This document shows positions 55,341 to 63,384 of a stretch of 64,000 bases of DNA, piece after piece. The DNA comes from an uncultured Clostridia bacterium. GTDB taxonomy: Bacteria > Bacillota > Clostridia > Oscillospirales > Butyricicoccaceae. The DNA lies in NCBI GenBank assembly GCA_944381055.1, contig CALWJQ010000081.1, forward strand, positions 40,907 to 104,906, in the 5' to 3' direction. Position 1 is the first letter of the stretch; every line of letters starts with the position of its first letter. A program made the position numbers and the translations under genes. Below the pieces are notes generated by a model. It saw nothing but the letters and a program-made list of their open reading frames with translations. It was not told the DNA's origin and made no database searches.

Positions 55341-56395
55341 AGCGTATCCTCCCCGCTGCGAATCCAATCGGCCAGCCCGTCAACCGGCAGCGGGTACAAA
55401 ACACAGCGGCCGATCGCTTCCGGCACGACCAGCGTGATATGCCCGCCCCTGCGCTTTTTATCCGAAAGCGCTGCCTGCGCCAACGCTTCAGGGGCCCAGT
55501 CGGCGCGCACCGGCAGTCCGTACAGCCGGAGCATTTCTTCAATGCGCGCCGGGCAGTCCCGCCTGCACAATCCCCTGCGGAAAGCAGCGCGGGCCGCGTA
55601 AGCCATCCCGATGGCGACGGCATGTCCGTGGCTGACCGAAAAACCGCTGCACTGCTCAACGGCATGGCCGACGGTATGCCCCAGATTGAGCAGCTGCCGC
55701 TCGCCCCGATCCTGTTCGTCCCGGATGACAATATCGCTTTTAATGCGCACGCAGCGGGCAATCACCGCTTCGCGCTGCTCATTGATCGGTTTTTGCAGGG
55801 AATCAAAGAATTCTTCATCACACAAGACGCCGTATTTGATGACCTCGGCACAGCCGTCCCGAAAGACGCCGTCCGGCAGGGTGTCCAGTGTGCCGCAGTC
55901 GCACAGCACCAGCGACGGCTGATGAAATGCGCCGGCCAGATTTTTTCCCTGCGGAAGGTCGACCGCTGTTTTGCCGCCCACCGATGAATCAACGGCGGCG
56001 AGCAGCGTCGTCGGCAGCTGTACCAGCGGCACGCCGCGCAGGAAAGTCGCTGCGGCAAAGCCCGCCAGATCTCCGGTGACGCCTCCGCCCAGGGCAATGA
56101 CGGCGTCACCGCGCGTCAGCCGGTTTTCAGCCAGGAAGTTCAGCAGCCGCACATAGGTCCCCATGTCTTTTGACTGCTCGCCGTGCGGAAAGCAAAAGCG
56201 CGCGACCCGGCATCCAGCGCGTTCTAGGGATCCCTGCACGCGATCTCCGTACAGGGCGTCAACCGTGTCGTCAGCAACCAGAGCAGCGGTGCAGCATCCT
56301 GTGACGCCGGCAATCTTCGCGCCTGCTTCATCCAGCAGCCCGCTTCCCACCAGGACCTGATACGGCCGCGAGCACGCAATATTTATGGCGTCCAT
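55337..56395 (-). CDS. aroB: 3-Dehydroquinate synthase
   Basis: Second pathway step, NAD- and metal-dependent, 352 residues. Signatures: FPHGEQSKDMGTYVRLLNFL, VIALGGGVTGDLAGFAAATFLRGVPLVQLPTTLLAAVDSSVGGKTAVDLP, and the metal His in LNLGHTVGHAVE with HGHAVAIGM. All metal ligands (Glu, His, His) appear present. It overlaps tyrA by 13 nt and aroA by 4 nt. Confidence 0.96.
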   Translation of the reverse strand: MDAINIACSRPYQVLVGSGLLDEAGAKIAGVTGCCTAALVADDTVDALYGDRVQGSLERAGCRVARFCFPHGEQSKDMGTYVRLLNFLAENRLTRGDAVIALGGGVTGDLAGFAAATFLRGVPLVQLPTTLLAAVDSSVGGKTAVDLPQGKNLAGAFHQPSLVLCDCGTLDTLPDGVFRDGCAEVIKYGVLCDEEFFDSLQKPINEQREAVIARCVRIKSDIVIRDEQDRGERQLLNLGHTVGHAVEQCSGFSVSHGHAVAIGMAYAARAAFRRGLCRRDCPARIEEMLRLYGLPVRADWAPEALAQAALSDKKRRGGHITLVVPEAIGRCVLYPLPVDGLADWIRSGEDTL

Positions 56396-57222
56396 CCGTC
56401 GACCTCCCCTTTTCTCTGCCGGCCGTCTTCCAGCAGCTGGCGCAGCCCCGCCCGATCCATACGCTCCATGGCATCGCGGTATTCTTTCAGCTCGGCAATC
56501 AATGTGTCGATTTCCTGCATCAGATTGTCACGGTTTTCCAAAAACAATTCCGTCCACATATCGGGGGCCAGCCAAGCCACCCGCGTCAAATCACGGTAAC
56601 TTCCGGCTGAAAACCCCTTATGCCGCCCGGCCGTAGGGCTTTTGATATAAGCATTGGATACAACATGGGCCAGCTGCGAAGTAAAGGCAATATTTTTATC
56701 GTGTTCTTCGGCCGTCGCCACGGTCAGACAGCGCAGCCGCAACGGCGCCAGCAGCTGTTTTAAAAAGTCCAGGAACGCCATGTCGTCAGTCACCGGCGGA
56801 ACGACGATCATGGACGCGCCGGCAAACAGATCCGCCCTGCTGTGCGCGTAACCGGAATGATGGCTGCCCGCCATCGGATGCCCACCGACAAAGGTAAAGC
56901 CGTATTGCCGCGCCAGCTCAAAGCCCCTCTGACAGATGGCCCGCTTGGTACCGCAAAAATCCATCGTCAGGCACTGCGCCGGGATATACGGCGCCCATTC
57001 CTGCAAAAACGCCATAGCCGCCGCCGGCGGCAGCGCAACCAGCAGGCAATCACATTCTCGGATGTTGTCATGATCCAGCGGCGCGTCGACGACGCCTGCG
57101 AGCTGTGCAAACCCCAGGACTGTCTGGTCGCCGTCCAGGCCATAGACCGTGTGCCCGGCCTCGTGATAGGCTTTAGCCGCCGACCCGCCGATCAGCCCCA
57201 GCCCTGCAATCGCCGTTTTCAT
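56383..57222 (-). CDS. tyrA: Prephenate dehydrogenase
   Basis: Makes 4-hydroxyphenylpyruvate for tyrosine, 279 residues. The NAD-binding start is [36 protein letters not shown] holds the catalytic His region, and [11 protein letters not shown] the later helix. There is no C-terminal ACT domain, unlike many Gram-positive TyrA proteins, so tyrosine control must come from elsewhere, such as DAHP synthase and the attenuator. It overlaps aroF by 4 nt. Confidence 0.93.
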   Translation of the reverse strand: MKTAIAGLGLIGGSAAKAYHEAGHTVYGLDGDQTVLGFAQLAGVVDAPLDHDNIRECDCLLVALPPAAAMAFLQEWAPYIPAQCLTMDFCGTKRAICQRGFELARQYGFTFVGGHPMAGSHHSGYAHSRADLFAGASMIVVPPVTDDMAFLDFLKQLLAPLRLRCLTVATAEEHDKNIAFTSQLAHVVSNAYIKSPTAGRHKGFSAGSYRDLTRVAWLAPDMWTELFLENRDNLMQEIDTLIAELKEYRDAMERMDRAGLRQLLEDGRQRKGEVDGWTP

Positions 57223-58223
57223 CCCGCCACGACCTCCCGGATGCGCATGACCTTGCGCGCCAGCTCATCGAACTGTTCCGGCGTCAGCGACTGCGCGCCG
57301 TCGCACAGCGCGTGCATCGGGTCGTTGTGGACCTCGATCATCAGCCCGTCGGCTCCGGCCGCTGCGGCCGCCATCGCCATCGGCTGCACAAGGCGTGCCT
57401 GCCCCGTCGCGTGGCTGGGATCGACAATGATTGGCAGATGCGTCATTTCGCGCAAAAGCGGCACCGCTGACAAATCAAGCGTGTTACGCGTACTCGGCTC
57501 ATAGGTTCGGATGCCGCGTTCACACAGAATCACGTTTTCATTGCCGCCGGCCATAATGTATTCTGCGCTCATCAGCAGCTCTTTGAGCGTACTGGCCAGC
57601 CCACGCTTGAGCAAGACAGGCTTTTGCGTCTTGCCCAGGGCTTTGAGCAGTTCAAAGTTCTGCATATTGCGCGCCCCCACCTGGATAACATCCACATCTT
57701 CAAACAGCGGCAGGTGTTCAGCATTCATGATTTCGCTGACAATGGGCATTCCGGTGATCTTTTTTGCTTCAAGCAGGTACTCAATGCCGGCCGCTCTGAG
57801 CCCCTGAAAGTCGTAAGGGGATGTCCGCGGTTTGAACGCGCCGCCGCGCAGCAGTGCAGCGCCGCTCTTTTTGACCGCCTGCGCCACTTCAATAATCTGT
57901 TCTTCCGATTCCACCGAACAGGGCCCCGCAATGATTTGAAAGTTTCCCCCGCCGATTTTGTACGGCCCTACCGGCACCACCGTGTCCTGCGGGTGGAATT
58001 TGCGATTGGCCAGCTTATAGGTCTCGCTAACCCGCTTGGCAGAATCGACAATGTCCAGGCTTTGCAGCAGGTCAATATCGACCCGCGAGGTATCGCCGAT
58101 AATGCCGAGGACCGTATGGGTCTGTCCTTCCGAAATATGCACGTCGAGTCCCTGCGACTTAAACCATAAAATCAGATTGTCGCGCTGCCGCACCGACGTG
58201 CCGGGCTTGAGTACTGCGATCAT
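57219..58223 (-). CDS. aroF: 3-Deoxy-7-phosphoheptulonate (DAHP) synthase, type I beta with FL domain
   Basis: First step of the pathway, 334 residues. Residues 1-70 form a ferredoxin-like domain ([24 protein letters not shown]); the rest is the KDPG-type barrel with [27 protein letters not shown], the [10 protein letters not shown] motif and IVDPSHATG. The same layout and length are known from Thermotoga maritima, where the added domain makes the enzyme tyrosine-sensitive. As the first gene behind the attenuator it would be controlled at both transcription and activity level. AGGAGGTT precedes ATG 58223. Confidence 0.96.
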   Translation of the reverse strand: MIAVLKPGTSVRQRDNLILWFKSQGLDVHISEGQTHTVLGIIGDTSRVDIDLLQSLDIVDSAKRVSETYKLANRKFHPQDTVVPVGPYKIGGGNFQIIAGPCSVESEEQIIEVAQAVKKSGAALLRGGAFKPRTSPYDFQGLRAAGIEYLLEAKKITGMPIVSEIMNAEHLPLFEDVDVIQVGARNMQNFELLKALGKTQKPVLLKRGLASTLKELLMSAEYIMAGGNENVILCERGIRTYEPSTRNTLDLSAVPLLREMTHLPIIVDPSHATGQARLVQPMAMAAAAAGADGLMIEVHNDPMHALCDGAQSLTPEQFDELARKVMRIREVVAG

Positions 58224-58240
58224 GTTTTTAACCTCCTGCG

Positions 58241-58280
58241 AAAATCAAAAACGGCCACGCAGCGATTTGCGTGGCCGTTT
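58241..58280 (-). terminator. Attenuator terminator in the aro operon leader
   Basis: On the minus strand a 13-bp GC-rich perfect stem (58280-58268 with 58261-58249, 6-nt loop AATCGC) is followed by TTTTGATTTT. It stands 18 nt before the aroF start codon, inside the transcribed leader. Its 5' arm and loop (58271-58261) can pair instead with 58350-58340, over 11 bp with one G-U pair. Confidence 0.88.
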
Positions 58281-58325
58281 CAGGCTGATATAAATATCAA
58301 TTCCGGGCTGTTGCCCTCATTGCAT

Positions 58326-58427
58326 TTACATTTTTGCATCACAAATCGCTTTTACTTTAAAGGAGCTAAAGTAAAAGTAATAATACGAATATGCAAAAAC
58401 AAAAATGGCAGTGATGGCAAAGATCAT
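58326..58427 (-). CDS. Aromatic leader peptide of the aro operon
   Basis: Open frame of 33 codons from ATG 58427 to TAA 58326, too short for most gene callers. A GGAG lies 10 nt upstream, and the promoter about 30 nt upstream. The peptide has six Phe and five Tyr; codons 13-20 read YSYYYFYF. Its Phe and Tyr are exactly the products of the operon behind it. The codons 58391-58368 overlap the 5' arm of a hairpin (58377-58367 with 58359-58349), and the region behind them (58350-58340) can pair with the terminator. I therefore call it a regulatory leader peptide. It shows no sign of being a functional protein. Confidence 0.82.
   Translation of the reverse strand: MIFAITAIFVFAYSYYYFYFSSFKVKAICDAKM
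58349..58377 (-). promoter_or_regulatory. Leader hairpin over the Tyr/Phe codons
   Basis: CTTTTACTTTA (58377-58367, minus strand) pairs perfectly over 11 bp with TAAAGTAAAAG (58359-58349), 7-nt loop. A ribosome held at the aromatic codons would cover its 5' arm. Equivalent to the 1:2 pairing of classical attenuators. Confidence 0.65.
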
Positions 58428-58460
58428 AAATCCCATTCTCCAGAACCAATATTGTATTTT

Positions 58461-58488
58461 ATCATATCACATTCCTGCAATTTGTCAA
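58461..58488 (-). promoter_or_regulatory. Promoter of the aro operon
   Basis: Minus strand TTGACA (58488-58483), a perfect -35, 16-nt spacer, TATGAT (58466-58461) preceded by TGA (extended -10). The transcript would begin near 58454, leaving a leader of about 230 nt. The whole gap 58224-58542 is thus filled by promoter, leader peptide, hairpins and terminator. Confidence 0.88.
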
Positions 58489-58493
58489 GAGCT

Positions 58494-58510
58494 GCCGGAA
58501 AATTTCCGGC
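58494..58510 (-). other. Short hairpin between the GNAT gene and the aro promoter
   Basis: GCCGGAA pairs with TTTCCGGC-type bases around a 3-nt loop (7 bp). It has no U-tract, and borders the aro -35 hexamer. It may be a weak terminator of the upstream operon or a protein-binding site. Confidence 0.4.
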
Positions 58511-58542
58511 TTGAACACAAGAATGGCGCTTTCCGCAGGTGC

Positions 58543-59406
58543 TCAGCAGAGATCCAGGCCCAAGTAAGCGTCCGGATGCTCCATTATGTACGAATATCCC
58601 TCGCCTTCCGGCAGCATAACGGCGTACGGCACAAGCTCTGCGCCGACCGCCGCCCCCGACCAGGCGGGCAGCCGCAGCCGGATCCGCCGGGCCGGCATAC
58701 GCCGCAGCACCCCTGCGGCGCAGTCCAGCAGCCTGTCATCCGGGGCCAGCAATTCGCTGAGCAGGACGGTTTCATCGTCCTCATACGCTGCCACGGCACA
58801 GCAGGCCCCGCTGCCGGGAAACTTCAGCAGGCCGCCGCCTCCGTCGCGGCTGACATATTCCTGCATCTGCACATACGGCAAATCAAACACATAGTGATCT
58901 GTGCCCCGCAGCGCCGTTTCGCGCAGCGCGATGTATTCTTCCGGTGCTGCCCAGTCCGCGGCGGGCGCCTCGGGCAGCGCCGCCGCTTCTGCGGTCAGCT
59001 CGCGGACATAAAAAGCTTTTTCCCATGAATGACGCAGATAAAAACCAAGCATGTCTTCATCATCCTGGCTGCCCGCGACGCAGAGCATCCCTTCGGATAT
59101 TTTGCGGCGGATCATGGACTGGTAGGTTTTGATGCCAATGCCCCTTTTCCGCCAGTCCGAACGGGTCGTCAGGCCGTAAGCGTACCCGGCCGGCATGGTC
59201 CCGCCGGCGCTTTTGTGCAATACTGCCGGGACAACCATTACCATCGCCACCACCTGATCGCCGCAAACGGCGACCTCGGTGTTTTCCGGCCGGTACAGCA
59301 GCCTGCGGTATTCGTCGATCAGCTTGTCGCCGTCGCCGAACCCTTCCTTCCACAGCAGCCGGATTTGTTCAAACTCCTCTTCGCGTGCAGCGCGGTACTC
59401 ACACAT
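58543..59406 (-). CDS. GNAT family acetyltransferase
   Basis: Protein of 287 residues. The N-terminal half is a GNAT domain: FEQIRLLWKEGFGD, VVAMVMVVPAVLH, and the acetyl-CoA loop YGLTTRSDWRKRGIGIKTYQSMI (R/QxxGxG/A type). The C-terminal half (residues 150-287) is beta-rich and resembles the sterol-carrier-like extension of Eis-type acetyltransferases, but is not clearly recognisable. Substrate unknown. It is the last gene of a four-gene overlapping operon; its start overlaps the MFS fusion stop by 8 nt. Confidence 0.82.
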   Translation of the reverse strand: MCEYRAAREEEFEQIRLLWKEGFGDGDKLIDEYRRLLYRPENTEVAVCGDQVVAMVMVVPAVLHKSAGGTMPAGYAYGLTTRSDWRKRGIGIKTYQSMIRRKISEGMLCVAGSQDDEDMLGFYLRHSWEKAFYVRELTAEAAALPEAPAADWAAPEEYIALRETALRGTDHYVFDLPYVQMQEYVSRDGGGGLLKFPGSGACCAVAAYEDDETVLLSELLAPDDRLLDCAAGVLRRMPARRIRLRLPAWSGAAVGAELVPYAVMLPEGEGYSYIMEHPDAYLGLDLC

Positions 59407-62400
59407 GTTCTTTCACTCTTTTCCGGGCGCCGTTTTTACGGCGGGACAGCACGCCGGACACGACAAAGATCAGCAGCATGACGCCGACCGACTGCGCAAG
59501 CAGCAGGATCCCGCGCTCCGTTCCCAGCATGAGCAGCGCCGCAAAGATAATGGGTCCCAGCGTCTGCGCGATATTTTCCACCGCGCTGTTGATGCCCATC
59601 GCCTTGCCCGCGCCATAGCGCTGGACTTCAGGCAGAGCGCTGAAATAAACCGCCTGGACGGAAAGCCCGAAACTGTCAGCCACGGCCAGCAGCGCGATAA
59701 TCAAAAATCCGGTGCCCACAGTCGGCTGGATGGCAAACATGGTAAAGCCGGCGACATACATGGCCGTCGACAATACAAGGGACCACCACGTGCCCAGATA
59801 CTTGGGGATCACCCGGGTCAGCGCCGGGCCCAGATAAATGGAAATTACGCCGGCCAGCAAAAACGCCTGGGCGACAAAAGATGTACTCAGCCCGTTTTCT
59901 TCGCCGAAAATCGGGAAGAAATAGCTGAGGAAAGACGCGCAGATCAAATAGGGCATGAGCATGAAGGCAAAGAAAATCAATACGCGGGGCGACAGCAGGA
60001 ACCGGATGGTCGACATGCCGACTAGTTCCTTTTCCCCTCCGCTTTCCATCGGTGTTTTCTGCCGCCGCATACAGAAGATGATCATGATCACGCTGGCGGC
60101 CAGAATGGCGCCCGCAATGTAGAAAACCGGCCTGAAGCCCAGCCATTCGGCAAACAGTGAGCCGATGACCGTGCCGCAGTTCATGCCGGACAGATAAGCG
60201 GCGTTATAGCCGGAAAACCCGCGGTTGCGCTGTTCTTCTTCGCCGTAATTGCTGATAAAGGTGTTGAGTGAAACCAGCATCAACCCTTCGCCAAGGCCCA
60301 GGATGGCATTTCCGACGATCAGCAGCCACAGGCTCGGAACAATGCCGCACATGGCCAGGCCGCCGCCCAGAATGATCCCGCCGATGACGATCAGGCGTTT
60401 TACGCCCACACGGTCGACAATAAAGCCGCCCAGCACGGAAAACAGCGCCGCAAACAGCACCTCAGCCGACAGCGGGAGCGCGATGGCCAGCTCTTCCTGA
60501 AGCCCCATTGCGGGCGTCCACAGCTGTTTGCCGTAAACCGGCAAAAAGGTCGTCGACATGTTGCCCGCAAAAAAGACCAGAAAAGCGATGGGACGGATAA
60601 TGCCGACGTCCTGGCTGAGCTTTTTCTTCCGCTCCTGTCGGCTGCGCCGCAGCGCCCCGAAGAAAACCGTCGATTCCGAAAAGAGCAGGATCGCCGTAAC
60701 GATGAACATGAGCACCTTCAAAAGCGTCTCGCGGATCAGGGCGTTGTTGGCCTCGTTATAGGCATAAAGATCCGTGCCGACCTCGATCAGGGCAATGACT
60801 TCGCCGTTGCCGTCAAACACCGGAGCCAGCGTAAACATATAATGCCCCTCAGCGCTGGAAAAAGCCGAGATTTCCAACAGTTCGCCCGATTCGTAAATCC
60901 CCTGCTCTGCCGATCCCTCATAAGAACCTTCCATCGGGGACATAACGCCGTTCAGGCCCTCATCTGAATAAAAGCTGCACACAATGTCGTTGTACTCTTT
61001 GTACAGCACGCAGTATGTGCCGCTGTCGCGGTTGATGTCGTCCAGCAGCACTTCCTTGACCAAAGCGTCGATCCGCTGGTATGCCTCGCTTCCGTAATCG
61101 CCGGGTGCGTTCAGGCTTTCAATATCCTCGGGCTGCAAATCGCGGGACATCATCGTGGCCATAATGCTCATCTGGTTCATCATCGCATCGGTGTAGCGGG
61201 CGCTGGTGTCGTTGGTGATGACCATTGAAACGGGCAGCGCGGTCAGCAGCGCGGTCGCGATGACGGCGATCTGCATGATGGATGAACTCGACAGTTTCAT
61301 CCGGCCCAGCCGGCGAACCACCAACGCAATTCCCGCCACAGCCAGCGCCGCCAGCACGGCCGCTGCCGCACAGCACAGCCACCCGCGGATCTGCACCGAC
61401 ATCGCCTTGTCGACCGCAAAGCCGTTAAACTGCACCGTGCCGTCACTGTTTTTAATAAACAGGTTGTAGTTGTAAATCTGCTCGTTGAGCGCTTCGTCAA
61501 AATACGAGTCCGAATACGCGACGCTGACCGTCCCGTCCGGCGCGACGGAAAAAGCCGAGTAGATCGGCAGGATATTAAAATCTTCCGGTATTTCCGTCAT
61601 CGGTTCGCCGCGCCCGATCACCGTCTCAACGCTGCCGTCAGGCAGCAGGCGCCTGATTTCACGCAGGCCGACATCGTTGAAAATGACCCGGCCGTCCGCA
61701 TCGCAGCCCAGCTCGGTGACGATGCTGTAAAAATTTTCGTCGCCATGCTGTGTAGAATCGTACAGACAGACATGGCTGCCGTTCGCATTGGCCTGCCAGA
61801 GCGACCCGACCTTGTCAGAAAAATACACCTGTCCGTCCGGCGCAATGGCAAAATTCATCAGTTCGTGGTAGGCGTTTTCATACCGGTATGTCTGAACGGC
61901 CTCAAGGCGTGCCTCGGAAAGCTCAAACCGGTACAGGGTAAAGCTGTCGATTTCAACACGGATCATCTCCAGCCCGCTGTTCAAATACATCAGCGAGTAC
62001 AGCCGGTTGCGGTTTTCCCCCTGGGTGTCCAAATCGCTGTGCAGTTCTTCAAACAGGTATTCCTGGAACCGCCCGGAAGGGCTGAAAACCGCGATGCGCT
62101 CGCTGTCGATGTTTTTTCCGTTTTCGTTGAGCAGGCGGTCGTGGACATACAAATTACCCTCTTCGTCCGCGGCGATGCTCTGCGCGTAATAGAACCCGCC
62201 CGTGCGGCGGCCGCCCTCGATAGAAAACAGGTATTCGCCATCGTCGAGCACCAAGATCTCTGTCGCGCCCTCGGCGACGATGTATTGCCGGCCGTTGCCT
62301 GCAAACAGGCAATAGGTCGGGTCGTTGATAGCAACCTGGGTTTCAAGCGCCCCCTTGCCCAGTACCTGGACGTTCAGCGCCAACACCGCGGCGCAAAGCA

Positions 62401-62452
62401 GTGCCAAAGCGGCGCAAAGGGTAACCCTGTGCCTTTTCAGAAAATTCTTCAA
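59399..62452 (-). CDS. Beta-propeller / extracytoplasmic sensor / MFS transporter fusion
   Basis: Unusual protein of 1017 residues. A signal-anchor helix (residues 9-28) leads to an outside beta-propeller-like region to about 345, with repeats such as SIAADEEGNLYVHDRLL, FAIAPDGQVYFSD and FSVAPDGTVSVAYSD. One membrane helix follows near 360-382, then another near 393-413, a Cache-like outside sensor domain (415-570; LAPVFDGNGEVIALIEVGTDLYAY), a membrane helix (580-600), and then a whole MFS permease (625-1005; 12 helices, FIVDRVGVKRLIVIGG as the loop 2-3 motif). It could sense a ligand and move it, or signal through the permease. Overlaps on both sides of 4 and 8 nt. Confidence 0.82.
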   Translation of the reverse strand: MKNFLKRHRVTLCAALALLCAAVLALNVQVLGKGALETQVAINDPTYCLFAGNGRQYIVAEGATEILVLDDGEYLFSIEGGRRTGGFYYAQSIAADEEGNLYVHDRLLNENGKNIDSERIAVFSPSGRFQEYLFEELHSDLDTQGENRNRLYSLMYLNSGLEMIRVEIDSFTLYRFELSEARLEAVQTYRYENAYHELMNFAIAPDGQVYFSDKVGSLWQANANGSHVCLYDSTQHGDENFYSIVTELGCDADGRVIFNDVGLREIRRLLPDGSVETVIGRGEPMTEIPEDFNILPIYSAFSVAPDGTVSVAYSDSYFDEALNEQIYNYNLFIKNSDGTVQFNGFAVDKAMSVQIRGWLCCAAAAVLAALAVAGIALVVRRLGRMKLSSSSIMQIAVIATALLTALPVSMVITNDTSARYTDAMMNQMSIMATMMSRDLQPEDIESLNAPGDYGSEAYQRIDALVKEVLLDDINRDSGTYCVLYKEYNDIVCSFYSDEGLNGVMSPMEGSYEGSAEQGIYESGELLEISAFSSAEGHYMFTLAPVFDGNGEVIALIEVGTDLYAYNEANNALIRETLLKVLMFIVTAILLFSESTVFFGALRRSRQERKKKLSQDVGIIRPIAFLVFFAGNMSTTFLPVYGKQLWTPAMGLQEELAIALPLSAEVLFAALFSVLGGFIVDRVGVKRLIVIGGIILGGGLAMCGIVPSLWLLIVGNAILGLGEGLMLVSLNTFISNYGEEEQRNRGFSGYNAAYLSGMNCGTVIGSLFAEWLGFRPVFYIAGAILAASVIMIIFCMRRQKTPMESGGEKELVGMSTIRFLLSPRVLIFFAFMLMPYLICASFLSYFFPIFGEENGLSTSFVAQAFLLAGVISIYLGPALTRVIPKYLGTWWSLVLSTAMYVAGFTMFAIQPTVGTGFLIIALLAVADSFGLSVQAVYFSALPEVQRYGAGKAMGINSAVENIAQTLGPIIFAALLMLGTERGILLLAQSVGVMLLIFVVSGVLSRRKNGARKRVKEHV

Positions 62453-63384
62453 ATGAGCTCACTTCCTTTGCCCGTCGCTTCACCGATGACATCCAGCCGG
62501 TACTTCGTCTCGATCGCGCAGGGCTTATACTTTAATTTATTGAGGCGCAGCCCTTCCAGGCCCATGTCCTCGCACCAGTTCATCTGTTCCGGGTGTCCGG
62601 GCAGCTGCGCGCAGTGGTAATGCAGGTAATACGTCAGCCCGTTTAAACGGCGAGCGTTTTTCTGAAATATATAGCACGCGCAGCCGCCCAGCGTCTCTGC
62701 AACGGCAAAGGCGACCGGCTCGCCGTCCAGGCTGACAATCCCGCCGTAAAACTGGCCGTCCCACAGATCGGCCAGGCGGGCGTACGCCTCGCGTTCGCAG
62801 CCGAATACGCAGTCTTCGCAGCGGTGCTCCCCGCACCACTTTTCAAAAATTTGCAGCGTGACGTCAAAGTTTTCACGGGTCAGCGGTACAAAAGACGCCT
62901 GTCCCTGCGCCTCAAAGGCGGACAGTTCGCGGCGCTTGCACTTGTTGCCGCTGCCGCTCAGCGCAGTGAACTGCGCGACGTCATAAATGTAATCGCTCAG
63001 ATCCCTGTCGCTCATCACCTGAAACTCCAGCCCGGAGCGCCGGTAACCGGGCAGCCACTGCTCAGGCACATAGCCGAACCGCGTCGGGCTGCCGAGCTCG
63101 CTGAACAGCCGGTATACTTCGTGGATGTCATCTTCAAAATCCGCACCTGCGCGTGGAAGCAGGATACAGGCTTCATGCCCCTCGAGCGACCGGTACACCA
63201 CCGCAAGCGAGGTTTTCAAAACCTTGTATACGTACCGGAACTGCCGTTCCCAGCACCAGAAATTGCTGAAACACAAATCAAAAAAATTGCTGTCCTGGCC
63301 GTAGCCCGCAAACAGGGCCCGATCCCCTGCCTGAATGGTTCGGAACCCGCAGCGGGCAGTCAGCTGGCTGATCAGATCGTTCAT
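62449..63384 (-). CDS. DUF2156 (LPG synthase C-terminal-like) protein
   Basis: Protein of 311 residues from ATG 63384 (AGAGGGAGT upstream; the frame extends further back without similarity). It has the tandem GNAT-like fold of DUF2156, which also forms the C-terminal domain of MprF lysyl-phosphatidylglycerol synthases: NFWCWERQFRYVYKV, YDVAQFTALSGSGNKCKRREL and NGLTYYLHYHCAQLP. A cysteine-rich patch (CGEHRCEDCVFGCE) in the middle is notable and could bind metal. Without the MprF membrane half it is cytosolic, and its acceptor is unknown. Four-nt overlaps with both neighbours. Confidence 0.82.
   Translation of the reverse strand: MNDLISQLTARCGFRTIQAGDRALFAGYGQDSNFFDLCFSNFWCWERQFRYVYKVLKTSLAVVYRSLEGHEACILLPRAGADFEDDIHEVYRLFSELGSPTRFGYVPEQWLPGYRRSGLEFQVMSDRDLSDYIYDVAQFTALSGSGNKCKRRELSAFEAQGQASFVPLTRENFDVTLQIFEKWCGEHRCEDCVFGCEREAYARLADLWDGQFYGGIVSLDGEPVAFAVAETLGGCACYIFQKNARRLNGLTYYLHYHCAQLPGHPEQMNWCEDMGLEGLRLNKLKYKPCAIETKYRLDVIGEATGKGSELI

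Noticed and set aside
58224..58460. T-box riboswitch in the aro leader
   Set aside because: The leader is short, I find no T-box sequence (AGGGTGGNACC-like) before the terminator, and no specifier-loop layout. The aromatic leader peptide explains the region better.
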